A stretch of 64,000 bases of DNA, from contig NZ_JBFONT020000001.1 in the NCBI RefSeq assembly GCF_040779325.2, positions 806,001 to 870,000 of the forward strand. The letters run 5' to 3'. Position 1 is the stretch's first letter; every line of letters starts with the position of its first letter. The position numbers and the translations under genes are program-made. The notes beneath the pieces are model-generated. The model ran no database searches and was not told the origin of the DNA. It saw nothing but the letters and a program-made list of their open reading frames with translations. Source of the stretch: Aestuariibius violaceus. GTDB lineage: Bacteria > Pseudomonadota > Alphaproteobacteria > Rhodobacterales > Rhodobacteraceae. This document shows positions 24,671 to 35,340 of the stretch, piece after piece.

Positions 24671-25213
24671 TTATTTCCGTCGCTGGTGTTCGGTGAGGCG
24701 GGGAAAGATTTCGACGAAGTTACACGGACGATGGCGATAGTCGAGCTGGAGCTTGAGGATTTCGTCCCAGGCGTCCCGACACGCGCTGGGAGAGCCGGGG
24801 AGCGCGAAGAGGTAGGTGCCGTTCGCGACGCCTCCGGTGGCGCGGGACTGAACAGCGGACGTGCCGATCTTGGCCAGCGAGATGTGGGTGAAGACGGTGC
24901 CGAAGGCTTCGATCTCCTTCTCGTAGACATCGCGGTGGGCCTCGACGGTGACGTCTCGACCGGTCAGCCCTGTGCCGCCGGTCGAAAGGACGACATCAAT
25001 CTTGGGATCCGCGCACCAGCTCTGGAGTTTGTCGGCGATCTGTTTGCGGTCGTCCCGGACGATGTCGCGGGCGGTCAGGATGTGGCCGGCGCCTTCAAGG
25101 CGCTCGACGAGGGTGTTGCCTGAGCGATCGTCCTCGGGGGTGCGGGTGTCCGAGACGGTCAGCACCGCGATGCGAACGGGAATGAAGTCGCGGCTTTCGT
25201 CAATACGGCTCAT
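24671..25213 (-). CDS. moaB: Molybdenum cofactor biosynthesis protein MoaB
   Basis: A 180-residue MoaB/Mog-family protein with VLTVSDTRTPEDDRSGNTL and the MPT-binding VVLSTGGTGLTGRDVT, then ALPGSPSACRDAW. It adenylylates molybdopterin before molybdenum insertion. ATG 25213 is chosen since it overlaps the preceding phosphoesterase stop (ATGA) and has GGATCGAG upstream; ATG 25225 would add four residues. It is last in the recQ-udg-lysE-phosphoesterase-moaB run. No other molybdopterin gene is nearby. Confidence 0.93.
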   Translation of the reverse strand: MSRIDESRDFIPVRIAVLTVSDTRTPEDDRSGNTLVERLEGAGHILTARDIVRDDRKQIADKLQSWCADPKIDVVLSTGGTGLTGRDVTVEAHRDVYEKEIEAFGTVFTHISLAKIGTSAVQSRATGGVANGTYLFALPGSPSACRDAWDEILKLQLDYRHRPCNFVEIFPRLTEHQRRK

Positions 25214-25800
25214 ATCTCGATCCAATTAGGTGTGGGGCCAAGGTTCATGACCGTGGTCCTCCCGATGCGGGCCGTTTGCCCCCAGCTATCGTGAACATGG
25301 CCGCACAAAAGGTAATGAGGCTGCAAACGCTCGACCGCGGCCCGGACAGCCGTGGAACCTATTGGTCCCGTTCTGGAGTGCTCGTCTGCCGCTCCCTTGG
25401 GTGGGGAATGGGAGATCAGGATGTCGGCTTTGGCGATCCGGTCAAGAAGGTTTGCGGCGGCATCCTCGGTCAGATCCCAGGACTCCCAGGGGATTGGAGG
25501 AAGCGGCGGTGTTGCGCCGCCGATCCCGCCGATGGCAATGTTGCCCCGCATGGTGACGTCGCCTTGCAGGCAGAGGGCCGAGGTCGCATCGACCAGCTCG
25601 TCGAAACTCTCGTTATTGCCGGCCACATAGATCGCCTTTTTCCCGAAGGGTTCGAGCTTTGCCATGTAGTCGGCCAGCCCGTCGCGGCGCTGGGCGAAGT
25701 CTCCGGCGCCAATGACGAGATCGGCGTCCTCGGCAGCGGCGACAATCGCTTCGGCAGCCTCTTTATCGAGGTGGAGATCAGAGAATGCGAGGATCTTCAT
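25210..25800 (-). CDS. Calcineurin-like metallophosphoesterase
   Basis: A 196-residue protein with the complete metallophosphoesterase motif set: FSDLHLD, GAGDFAQ, GNNES, SHSPP and GHVHD, which ligate two metals. It is cytoplasmic, with no signal peptide. The family cleaves phosphodiesters or phosphomonoesters; the substrate is not evident. It overlaps both neighbours (ATGA at each end), within the run recQ to moaB. Confidence 0.88.
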   Translation of the reverse strand: MKILAFSDLHLDKEAAEAIVAAAEDADLVIGAGDFAQRRDGLADYMAKLEPFGKKAIYVAGNNESFDELVDATSALCLQGDVTMRGNIAIGGIGGATPPLPPIPWESWDLTEDAAANLLDRIAKADILISHSPPKGAADEHSRTGPIGSTAVRAAVERLQPHYLLCGHVHDSWGQTARIGRTTVMNLGPTPNWIEI

Positions 25801-26414
25801 GTGCGGCTCTCCCGAGCGAGGCGCAGCGCTAGGGCACCGAAGACGGTTGCCGTTGCAAAGCGCACAATGCGTTCGAGTCGGACGTTGGTGAGAAGTTGCC
25901 GTCCGAGACCGCCGGCGAAGATGCCAACAAGGCCGTTTACGATGAAGCCCCCGATGGCGAGGATTGCGCCGAAGGCCAGGAATTGCGGTAGGATCGAAAG
26001 CGAAGGGTCCACGAATTGCGGAACGAAGGCCAAGATAAACAGGACGACCTTCGGATTCGACAGGTTCACGATTAGCCCGTCTCGGAAGGCCCGCCGCGGC
26101 TCAACGGGCGGCTTGTCGGCGGCAGTGATCGGAGTGGTCAGTGTCCGCCACGCAAGCCAGAGCAGGTAAGCGACACCGATCCAGCGAATAAGCCCAAAAA
26201 GCACCGGAAATGCAGCGACAAGCGCACCAAGGCCGAGGCCCGCGGCGGTGACATGCACCATGGCTCCGGCCGAAATGCCGGCAGAGGCGGCGATCGTGGG
26301 GCGCGGCCCACCGCGTAGACCTTGGGCGAGGCAGAACATCATGTCGGACCCTGGCAAGAGGTTCAGCGCCAGTGCAGCAGGCAGGAAGGCGACGAGGGTG
26401 CTGGGGTCGATCAT
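25797..26414 (-). CDS. LysE/RhtB-family amino-acid exporter
   Basis: A 205-residue membrane protein with about six hydrophobic segments. It has the family signature near the N terminus (ALALNLLPGSDMMFCLAQGL) and LIVNLSNPKVVLFILAFVPQ. It exports amino acids or their analogues. ATG 26414 overlaps the uracil-DNA glycosylase stop (ATGA) and begins directly at the first helix; an upstream ATG at 26456 would add a 14-residue polar tail inside the preceding gene. Confidence 0.9.
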   Translation of the reverse strand: MIDPSTLVAFLPAALALNLLPGSDMMFCLAQGLRGGPRPTIAASAGISAGAMVHVTAAGLGLGALVAAFPVLFGLIRWIGVAYLLWLAWRTLTTPITAADKPPVEPRRAFRDGLIVNLSNPKVVLFILAFVPQFVDPSLSILPQFLAFGAILAIGGFIVNGLVGIFAGGLGRQLLTNVRLERIVRFATATVFGALALRLARESRT

Positions 26415-27199
26415 AGCTCCCTCAGCTTTGCCTTGAGAGACAGCAGATCGGCCCATGCTTCCCGTTTTGCAGCCGGTTGGCGCAGCAGGTAGGCAGGGTG
26501 GAACATTGGCAGCAATGGTTTGCTCATCGCCTCAGTCCAGTTGCCGCGCAGGCGGGTGATGCCCGTGCGGCCGAGCACCGCCTGGCACGGTGTGTTGCCC
26601 ATGAGGACGAGAACGTAAGGATCAGCGAGCGCGACGTGCCTTTCAAGAAACGGCAGAAGCATCGCGATCTCGGCCTTGTCAGGCGTTCGGTTCTGGGGTG
26701 GCCGCCACGGCAGGACGTTGGTGATGTAGACCGCATGTTCGGTGTCGGGGTGATCGCGGGCCATGTCGATCGCGGCGAGCATCCGATCCAGCAATTGGCC
26801 TGCGCGACCGACAAACGGCCGGCCCTGCAGGTCCTCATCGCGGCCGGGAGCCTCGCCAACGATCATCACGCGGGCGTTTGGATTGCCGTCGCAGAAGACG
26901 AAATTGCGCGCGCCTTTCTTGAGTTCGCAATGCTCGTAGGCGGCCATGGCGGCGGCAAGTCCATCGAGATCAGACGCAGCTTGAGCGGCGGCACGAGCGA
27001 CGACAACCGGATCGACATCGGCAAGGAGTGACGGCGCCGGAACGGGCGCTGCAGTCTTGGCGGTCTTTATCTCTCGGGTTTTTTCGGCGGGCAGGTCGTA
27101 TCGGTTGACCGGGATGTCGCCGATAGATTCATCAGCGCCAAGCTCGACCTGCCAGTCGAGGGCTGCGAAATCGCTCCAGAATCGGTCGGCGCCGGGCAT
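26411..27199 (-). CDS. Uracil-DNA glycosylase, family 4/5-like
   Basis: A 262-residue protein. The catalytic motif A is VGEAPGRDEDLQGRPFVGRA and motif B is MFHPAYLLRQP. It excises uracil from DNA. The N-terminal ~75 residues are a variable Ala-rich linker. Only one Cys is seen where family-4 enzymes have CxxC (YEHCELKKG), so the usual iron-sulfur ligation looks incomplete, although FCDG follows. It starts 48 bases after recQ on the same strand, so the two repair genes are probably co-transcribed. Confidence 0.88.
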   Translation of the reverse strand: MPGADRFWSDFAALDWQVELGADESIGDIPVNRYDLPAEKTREIKTAKTAAPVPAPSLLADVDPVVVARAAAQAASDLDGLAAAMAAYEHCELKKGARNFVFCDGNPNARVMIVGEAPGRDEDLQGRPFVGRAGQLLDRMLAAIDMARDHPDTEHAVYITNVLPWRPPQNRTPDKAEIAMLLPFLERHVALADPYVLVLMGNTPCQAVLGRTGITRLRGNWTEAMSKPLLPMFHPAYLLRQPAAKREAWADLLSLKAKLREL

Positions 27200-27247
27200 G
27201 AGCGGAGGGTAAAGCGGGTGGTCAAAGAGGACAACGCCGCGGGTCGT

Positions 27248-29293
<2,046 letters not shown>

Positions 29294-29310
29294 CGGGGAT
29301 CCTGTCAGTT

Positions 29311-29347
29311 TTCTTGTCTGCTCGTTTATTTCTTGTCTGCTCGTTTA
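29311..29347. repeat. Two tandem 18-bp copies with 19-bp period upstream of recQ
   Basis: TTCTTGTCTGCTCGTTTA occurs at 29311-29328 and again, identically, at 29330-29347. On the recQ strand it reads as two copies of TAAACGAGCAGACAAGAA within 20-55 bases of the start codon. It could be an operator or part of the leader; it is not an alphaproteobacterial LexA box (GAAC-N7-GAAC), which I looked for and did not find. Confidence 0.8.
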
Positions 29348-29412
29348 AGGAAAACCTTCCCACATGAAAGTTCAGTAAACAAGGCGCCAGAGATCCCGTG
29401 CTGCGGTTTTGC

Positions 29413-29967
29413 CTAAGCCGCCGTCCACTTGATCGAACACCCAATCGACGGGATCTGATCTTTCGGGCCTTTACCGGTTTCGGCGACCTGCTTCATCGCC
29501 TCATAGAGATCCCGACGAAGGTCTGCAGGACCTGCCTGCGCGCGAGAGGCATCGAGGCGGCCGCGATACTGCAGACCCAAGTCGCGATCAAAGCCGAAGA
29601 AGTCAGGCGTGCAGGCTGCGTCGTAAGCGCGCGCGACCGACTGGTTTTCATCATGGAGGTAAGGGAAGGGGAACGCCATCTTCTCCGCCATCGCTTTCAT
29701 ATTGTCGAGGCTGTCAGCGGGGTAGTTCTTGGCGTCGTTCGAGCAGATGGCGGCGACGCCAATGCCGAGTGCCTGAAGATCAGACGCGTCACGAACGATC
29801 CGGTCAATCACAGCCAGGACGTAGGGGCAGTGGTTGCAGATGAACATCACGAGCGTGCCGTTCTCTCCCACAATATCGCTCAGGCTGTAGGTTCGGCCAT
29901 TGGTGGCGGGAAGCGTGAAGTCGGGGGCTTGCCAGCCGAAATCGCAAACAGGAGGTGTTGCTGCCAT
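29413..29967 (-). CDS. Thioredoxin-like / peroxiredoxin-like redox protein
   Basis: A 184-residue thioredoxin-fold protein of the AhpC/TSA-like group. The active site is MFICNHCPYV, a CxxC-type pair, and ACTPDFFGFD matches the PRX-like1 subgroup. No signal peptide. It likely reduces peroxides or disulfides in the cytoplasm. A clear AAGGAGCCC lies before ATG 29967. It follows kdsA by 18 bases, so it is the last gene of the kdsD-kdsA run; that association is probably only transcriptional. Confidence 0.85.
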   Translation of the reverse strand: MAATPPVCDFGWQAPDFTLPATNGRTYSLSDIVGENGTLVMFICNHCPYVLAVIDRIVRDASDLQALGIGVAAICSNDAKNYPADSLDNMKAMAEKMAFPFPYLHDENQSVARAYDAACTPDFFGFDRDLGLQYRGRLDASRAQAGPADLRRDLYEAMKQVAETGKGPKDQIPSIGCSIKWTAA

Positions 29968-29985
29968 TGCGGGCTCCTTTGCCGG

Positions 29986-30819
29986 TTAAGTCTCGCGTCC
30001 TTTACGTAGATCGTCAAACGCTCGGAGTTCTCCGATCAAAGCCTCCATCTGATCGACTGGAATCATGTTGGGTCCGTCGGAGGGGGCGTTGTCGGGGTCT
30101 TGGTGGGTCTCGATGAACAAGCCCGAGACACCGACCGCGACAGCGGCACGAGCAAGGACGGGAGCGAACTCGCGCTGGCCGCCGGAGGAGGTGCCTTGGC
30201 CGCCCGGCTGCTGGACGGAGTGGGTTGCATCGAAGACGACAGGCCAGCCCGTCTGGGCCATGACGGGTAGGCCTCGGAAATCGTTTACTTGGGCATTGTA
30301 GCCGAACGACGTGCCTCGCTCGCAGAGAAGGATCGTTCGGTTTCCGGTGCTTTCGACCTTCTTGGCGACATTCGCCATGTCCCAGGGGGCAAGGAACTGG
30401 CCTTTCTTGATGTTGATCGCGCGCCCGGTTTCTCCAGCCGCGACCAGGAGGTCGGTCTGGCGTGAGAGGAAAGCGGGGATCTGGAGAACATCGACCGCTT
30501 CGGCTGCCCGAGCGCACTGATCGGGCAGGTGGACATCTGTGAGGACGGGGCAGCCGAATTCGTCGCGGATCTTGGAAAGGATCGTCAGCCCCTCCTCGAT
30601 GCCGAGGCCGCGCTCCGTGTCGATGGAGGAGCGGTTCGCCTTGTCGTAGCTCGCTTTGAACACGAAACGTGTGCCGGTAGGCGCGCAGGCGGCAGCGATC
30701 CGTTCTGCCATCATCCGGGCGTGGTCAAGGTTTTCGAGCTGGCAGGGGCCGGTGATGAGGAAGAAGGGCTCGGTTCCGCCAACCTTGATCCCTGCGACAT
30801 CGATAATCTGGCCGAACAT
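29986..30819 (-). CDS. kdsA: 3-deoxy-8-phosphooctulonate synthase
   Basis: A 277-residue KDO-8-phosphate synthase, usual length. Motifs include LITGPCQLEN, FKASYDKANRSS and TQxTGWPVVFDATHSVQQPG-type sequence (read here as MAQTGWPVVFDATHSVQQPG). It condenses arabinose-5-phosphate with phosphoenolpyruvate for the lipopolysaccharide inner core. Its ATG overlaps the kdsD stop by one base (TGATG), so product and substrate enzymes are translationally coupled. Confidence 0.96.
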   Translation of the reverse strand: MFGQIIDVAGIKVGGTEPFFLITGPCQLENLDHARMMAERIAAACAPTGTRFVFKASYDKANRSSIDTERGLGIEEGLTILSKIRDEFGCPVLTDVHLPDQCARAAEAVDVLQIPAFLSRQTDLLVAAGETGRAINIKKGQFLAPWDMANVAKKVESTGNRTILLCERGTSFGYNAQVNDFRGLPVMAQTGWPVVFDATHSVQQPGGQGTSSGGQREFAPVLARAAVAVGVSGLFIETHQDPDNAPSDGPNMIPVDQMEALIGELRAFDDLRKGRET

Positions 30820-31766
30820 CAGACCACCCCCGCTCTGAGCAAATCGTGCATGTGAAGGACTCCGACGACCGCATCGCCGTCAACGACCAGAACGACGCTG
30901 ATCGGGCGTGGGCGGTCGTTCATGAAGCCGAGCGCCTCGGCGGCGAGCATATCTGGGCCGACGACGGCAGGATCGCGTGTCGCGACCTCCCCGGCCCGGC
31001 GGTCCATCAGGCCCGCCATGTTGCGGCGAAGGTCGCCATCGGTGATCACGCCGGTCAGGTGCTCGCCTTCCGTCACGCCCGTGATGCCGAAGCCTTTGGA
31101 CGTCATCTCCAGGATCGCGTCCTCCATGGATGCATCCCCGGCGACGAGTGGCGGATCGGCATGCATTAGCTGGGAGACCTTCACGAGCTGCGCGCCAAGC
31201 TTGCCACCAGGATGGAGATCGCGGAACTGGTTGGCGGCGAAGCCTTTACGCTCCATCAGCGCAACGGCAAGCGCGTCGCCTAGGGCCATGGTCATCGTCG
31301 TGGATGTTGTCGGCGCCATGCCGATGGCGCAGGCCTCCCGCGCGTCAGGGAGCAGCAGCCGATAGTCGGCAGCCTGCATGAGGGCGCTATGTGGTTTGGA
31401 CGAGATCGCGATCATCGGGATCGAGAAGCGGGCGACGTGGGCGACGATGTCACGAAGCTCTGGCGTTTCGCCACTATTGGAGATCAGGAGGCAGATATCG
31501 CCTTGAGAGATCATGCCGAGATCGCCGTGCGATGCTTCTGCTGCGTGGACGAATGCGGTGGGCGTGCCGGTCGAAGCAAGTGTCGCCGCAATCTTCCGAC
31601 CGACATGACCGGACTTGCCTATGCCGGAAACGATGACACGGCCTGTGGCGTTCAGGATCGCCTCGACCGCTGTCTCGAAATCCGTCGGCAGGTGTTCGGC
31701 AAGAAGGTCGAGAGCACGTGCTTCGATCCTGAGAACCCGGCGGGCGCTGTCTATGGCATCTTTCAT
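30819..31766 (-). CDS. kdsD: Arabinose-5-phosphate isomerase (KpsF/GutQ family)
   Basis: A 315-residue SIS-domain isomerase with two C-terminal CBS domains. Motifs: VSGIGKSGHVGRKIAATLAS, EASHGDLGMIS, SNSGETPE and APTTSTTMTMALGDALAVAL. It interconverts ribulose-5-phosphate and arabinose-5-phosphate, feeding KdsA. It heads the kdsD-kdsA-redoxin run and is divergent from ugd across 104 bases. Confidence 0.94.
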   Translation of the reverse strand: MKDAIDSARRVLRIEARALDLLAEHLPTDFETAVEAILNATGRVIVSGIGKSGHVGRKIAATLASTGTPTAFVHAAEASHGDLGMISQGDICLLISNSGETPELRDIVAHVARFSIPMIAISSKPHSALMQAADYRLLLPDAREACAIGMAPTTSTTMTMALGDALAVALMERKGFAANQFRDLHPGGKLGAQLVKVSQLMHADPPLVAGDASMEDAILEMTSKGFGITGVTEGEHLTGVITDGDLRRNMAGLMDRRAGEVATRDPAVVGPDMLAAEALGFMNDRPRPISVVLVVDGDAVVGVLHMHDLLRAGVV

Positions 31767-31809
31767 CTCACCTCATCTGCGCTGCTCCGCCACCCGGTGC
31801 AAGAGGGGG

Positions 31810-31836
31810 TTGAACCGGGACGCCCCTTGGTAAAAT
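31810..31836 (+). promoter_or_regulatory. Candidate ugd promoter
   Basis: TTGAAC at 31810-31815 and TAAAAT at 31831-31836 resemble -35 and -10 boxes with a short 15-base gap. The pair lies 35 bases before the ugd start. The short spacing makes it a weak candidate. Confidence 0.35.
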
Positions 31837-31870
31837 ACCGGAGGAGGATTGGACAGACGAGGACCAGACC

Positions 31871-33199
31871 ATGCGGATCGCAATGATTGGAACGGGATAT
31901 GTGGGTTTGGTTTCAGGCGTTTGCCTGGCTGACTTCGGCCATGAGGTTGTCTGCGTAGACAAAAATGCGGACAAGATTGCGCAGCTGAAGAAGGGTAAGG
32001 TGCCCATCTACGAGCCTGGGCTGGAGCGGCTGATGGCGACAAACACAGATGCAGGACGGCTATCATTTACCGAGAATCTGCATGATGCGATGGAAGGGGC
32101 ACAGGCCATCTTCATCGCCGTAGGTACGCCGTCGCGGCGCGGGGATGGTCATGCGGACCTATCCTATGTGTTCGCTGCCGCCGAAGAGATCGCCAAAGCG
32201 GCCAAGGATTACGTCGTCATCGTTACCAAGTCGACTGTACCGATCGGGACCAACCGCAAAGTGAAAGAGATCGTGGCGCAAGCCAATCCCGATCTTGAAT
32301 TTGATGTTGCGTCGAACCCGGAATTTCTGCGCGAAGGTGCGGCGATCGATGACTTCATGCGGCCCGACCGGGTAGTCGTGGGCGTCGAGAGCGATCGGGC
32401 CACAGAAATCATGTCAGAGATTTATCGCCCGCTTTACCTACGCGACTTTCCGATCGTTACGACCGATCTGGAATCGGCCGAGATGATCAAATATGCGGCG
32501 AACGCCTTCCTCGCGACAAAAATCACGTTCATCAACGAGGTTGCGGCTCTGTGCGAGCGGACTGGTGCGAACGTCAAAGAGGTGTCGCGGGGTATCGGCC
32601 TCGACAATCGGATCGGAAACAAGTTCCTCCATGCAGGCCCGGGCTATGGCGGGTCCTGCTTCCCTAAAGATACGTCGGCACTTGCGCGGATCGGGCAGGA
32701 TCATTCGATGCCAATGCGGATCGTTGAGACGGTGATCGACCTGAACGAACGGATCAAAGCCAGAATGACCGATAAGATCTTCGATCTTGCCGATGGATCC
32801 GTGGCCGACAAAACGATTGCCGTCCTTGGCGTGACGTTCAAACCGAACACCGATGATATGCGCGAAGCGCCATCGTTGACGATTGTGCCAGCACTTGTCG
32901 GGCGAGGCGCGAAGGTGCGTGTGGTCGATCCGCAAGGGCGGCACGAAGGGGAAGCGTTACTTCCCTCGGTGGAGTGGCACGAGGATGCATACTCGGCAGC
33001 GGAAGGGGCCGATATGATCGTTCTGTTGACGGAGTGGAACGAGTTCAGGGCGCTCGATTTGTCGCGGCTGGCAGGGTCAATGACAACGCCGCGTATGGCC
33101 GATCTGCGCAACGTCTATCCTGCGGATGACGTAATTGCAGCGGGTTTTGAGGCTTACATCGGCATCGGCACCAAGGATCGCTTGCCCGAAAGCACATGA
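31871..33199 (+). CDS. ugd: UDP-glucose 6-dehydrogenase
   Basis: A 442-residue NAD-dependent dehydrogenase. The Rossmann motif is IGTGYVGLVSGVCLADFGHE and the catalytic Cys is in GPGYGGSCFPKD. The C-terminal part has AVLGVTFKPNTDDMREAPS. It oxidises UDP-glucose to UDP-glucuronate for capsule or exopolysaccharide. GAGG lies 8 bases before ATG 31871. Its stop overlaps the gpsA start (ATGA). Confidence 0.95.
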   Translation: MRIAMIGTGYVGLVSGVCLADFGHEVVCVDKNADKIAQLKKGKVPIYEPGLERLMATNTDAGRLSFTENLHDAMEGAQAIFIAVGTPSRRGDGHADLSYVFAAAEEIAKAAKDYVVIVTKSTVPIGTNRKVKEIVAQANPDLEFDVASNPEFLREGAAIDDFMRPDRVVVGVESDRATEIMSEIYRPLYLRDFPIVTTDLESAEMIKYAANAFLATKITFINEVAALCERTGANVKEVSRGIGLDNRIGNKFLHAGPGYGGSCFPKDTSALARIGQDHSMPMRIVETVIDLNERIKARMTDKIFDLADGSVADKTIAVLGVTFKPNTDDMREAPSLTIVPALVGRGAKVRVVDPQGRHEGEALLPSVEWHEDAYSAAEGADMIVLLTEWNEFRALDLSRLAGSMTTPRMADLRNVYPADDVIAAGFEAYIGIGTKDRLPEST

Positions 33200-34158
33200 C
33201 TTCCATCACCATTCTCGGCGCGGGCGCCTTTGGGACCGCGCTGGCAGTTATGTATGCGCTGGGCGGCCACGACGTGACGCTGTGGTCGCACAAAGCTGAC
33301 GAGGCGGATCGTTTGCAGACAACGCGAAAGAACGCGTTGCGATTACCGGACGTTTCATTTCCTCCAAGTATGGCGGTTGCAGCTGAAATCCCTGCGGTAG
33401 TCGGGCCGGTTCTTTTGGCCTGTCCCATGCAGGCCTTGGCAGGTTTGCTGGAAACGCATCGCAGGACGCTTGATGGTCAATCTCTTGTCGCCTGCTGCAA
33501 GGGGATCGACACCCGGACAGCCGAGACAGCAACCGAGATCATCAGGCGGCTTTGTCCAAACGCGACACCCGCTGTTCTAACCGGCCCAAGCTTTGCTACC
33601 GAAATCGCTCGCGGTCTTCCGACTGCCCTGACACTCGCCTCCAGCGATGCCGGCGCAGCGCGAGTTTTGCAGCAGCAGCTATCGACGCGGACGCTGCGGC
33701 TCTACCGAACCACAGATACAATCGGGGCCGAACTGGGCGGCGCGCTGAAGAACGTCGTTGCAATCGCAACAGGCGCCGCGATTGGGGCCGAGTACGGGGA
33801 GAGTGCCCGGGCAGCGATCCTGACGCGCGGGTTTGATGAGATGACGCGCCTTGCGGTGGCTTTGGGGGCAGAGCGGGAGACGCTCACTGGACTTTGCGGG
33901 CTGGGGGATCTGACACTTACCGCAATGTCGGAGCAGTCACGCAATACACGGTTCGGGATTGCGCTTGGCCGGGGCCAGACATTCGATGAAAGTACCACGG
34001 TCGAGGGGCGACATACGGCAGAGGCGGCTCTCCGTCTGGCTGCGGACCATGCGCTCGATCTGCCTGTGATGCAGGCGACGGCCGATCTTGCCGCCGGGCG
34101 GGCGACTGCTTCAGAGATCACGGACCGCCTGCTCGCCCGTCCGCTGAAGGAGGAATAG
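33196..34158 (+). CDS. gpsA: Glycerol-3-phosphate dehydrogenase [NAD(P)+]
   Basis: A 320-residue GpsA. The nucleotide-binding loop is ILGAGAFGTALAVMYALGG, the catalytic Lys region ELGGALKNVVAIATG, and GLCGLGDLTLTA follows. It reduces dihydroxyacetone phosphate to glycerol-3-phosphate for phospholipids. It is coupled to ugd upstream and the EVE gene starts immediately after its stop. The arrangement gpsA-EVE is common in alphaproteobacteria. Confidence 0.94.
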   Translation: MTSITILGAGAFGTALAVMYALGGHDVTLWSHKADEADRLQTTRKNALRLPDVSFPPSMAVAAEIPAVVGPVLLACPMQALAGLLETHRRTLDGQSLVACCKGIDTRTAETATEIIRRLCPNATPAVLTGPSFATEIARGLPTALTLASSDAGAARVLQQQLSTRTLRLYRTTDTIGAELGGALKNVVAIATGAAIGAEYGESARAAILTRGFDEMTRLAVALGAERETLTGLCGLGDLTLTAMSEQSRNTRFGIALGRGQTFDESTTVEGRHTAEAALRLAADHALDLPVMQATADLAAGRATASEITDRLLARPLKEE

Positions 34159-34581
34159 ATGCGTTACTGGCTTTTTAAATCGGAACCATCGACATGGTCG
34201 TGGGATCAGCAGGTCGCGAAAGGTGACGCTGGCGAGGAATGGGATGGCGTCCGAAACTATCAGGCCCGCAACCATATGCGCGAGATGCAGGTGGGAGATC
34301 GGGGCTTCTTCTATCACTCCCAGAAGGATCGGGAGATTGTCGGAACGGTCGAGGTGATTGCCGAGGCGCATCCAGATAGCACGACCGATGATGAGCGCTG
34401 GGAATGTGTGGATATCAAAGCCTTGGAGCCGTTGCCGGAGCCAATCGACCTCGATCAGATCAAGATGGAAGAGGCACTGGCAGACATGGTGCTCGTCAAA
34501 AACAGTCGCCTATCGGTTCAGCCCGTGACTAAAGCAGAGTGGAAGCACATATGCCGGATGGGTGGCCTCACCAGCGGATGA
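34159..34581 (+). CDS. EVE domain-containing protein
   Basis: A 140-residue single EVE domain (PUA-like fold). It starts MRYWLFKSEPSTWSWDQ and has WDGVRNYQARNHMREM with GDRGFFYHSQ. EVE domains recognise modified bases such as 5-methylcytosine derivatives or act on tRNA; here it is the compact, conserved housekeeping type. It begins on the base after the gpsA stop and is last of the ugd-gpsA-EVE run. Confidence 0.9.
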   Translation: MRYWLFKSEPSTWSWDQQVAKGDAGEEWDGVRNYQARNHMREMQVGDRGFFYHSQKDREIVGTVEVIAEAHPDSTTDDERWECVDIKALEPLPEPIDLDQIKMEEALADMVLVKNSRLSVQPVTKAEWKHICRMGGLTSG

Positions 34582-34612
34582 AAGGCGCCGCCTACCGACG
34601 GCGCCCTTAGGA

Positions 34613-35338
34613 TCAGGCCATGTACTGACCACCATTCGCCGACAGCGTCGATCCAGTGATGAAGCCCGCGTCGTCTGAGGCGAGAAAGGCTACGCAGCGG
34701 GCAATCTCCTCAGCCTCGCCGAGGCGTCCAACGGGGATCTGGGGAAGGATGTTATTCTCCATCACCTCGGGTTTGATGCCCGCCATCATGTCTGTGTTGA
34801 TGTAGCCGGGGCAGATGGCATTGACAGTTATCCCGGCCCGCGCGCCCTCTTGTGCAAGCGCTTTGGTGAAGCCGAGGTCGCCGGCCTTGGAGGCCGCGTA
34901 GTTCGCTTGAGCGAACTGGCCCTTTTGGCCGTTGATCGAGGAGATCGTGATCACGCGGCCAAACTTGCGCTCGCGCATGCCGCCCCAGACGTTATGGGTC
35001 ATATTGAAGACGCCGCTCAGGTTGGTCGAGATCACTTCGTTCCACTGTTCGGGCGTCATTCGGTGGAAGGGCGCATCGCGAGTGATCCCTGCGTTGTTGA
35101 CCAAAATATCGACCGGGCCAAGGTCGCTTTCGATTTGCGCGACGCCGTTCTTGCAGGCATCGTAATCGCCGACATTCCATTTGTAGGTCTTTATGCCAGT
35201 CTCATCTGTAAAGGCTTTGGCCTTCTCGTCATTACCTGCATAGGTCGCGGCGACCTGGCAGCCGGCGTCCTTCAGCGCCTGTGATATCGCCGCGCCGATC
35301 CCGCGCGATCCTCCGGTAACAAGTGCTGTGCGTGCCAT
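34613..35338 (-). CDS. phaB: Acetoacetyl-CoA reductase
   Basis: A 241-residue short-chain dehydrogenase that matches PhaB. The NADPH site is VTGGSRGIGAAISQ, the catalytic Ser is in ISSINGQKGQF and Tyr/Lys in NYAASKAG. It reduces acetoacetyl-CoA to (R)-3-hydroxybutyryl-CoA for polyhydroxybutyrate. ATG 35338 is chosen because it has GGAGGAG upstream and begins the family sequence MARTALVTGG. It is last in a four-gene operon with phaA first. Confidence 0.93.
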   Translation of the reverse strand: MARTALVTGGSRGIGAAISQALKDAGCQVAATYAGNDEKAKAFTDETGIKTYKWNVGDYDACKNGVAQIESDLGPVDILVNNAGITRDAPFHRMTPEQWNEVISTNLSGVFNMTHNVWGGMRERKFGRVITISSINGQKGQFAQANYAASKAGDLGFTKALAQEGARAGITVNAICPGYINTDMMAGIKPEVMENNILPQIPVGRLGEAEEIARCVAFLASDDAGFITGSTLSANGGQYMA

Positions 35339-35340
35339 GG

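Noticed and set aside
29294..29412. LexA box upstream of recQ
   Set aside because: No GAAC-N7-GAAC or GTTC-N7-GTTC pattern; the tandem copies have a different sequence.
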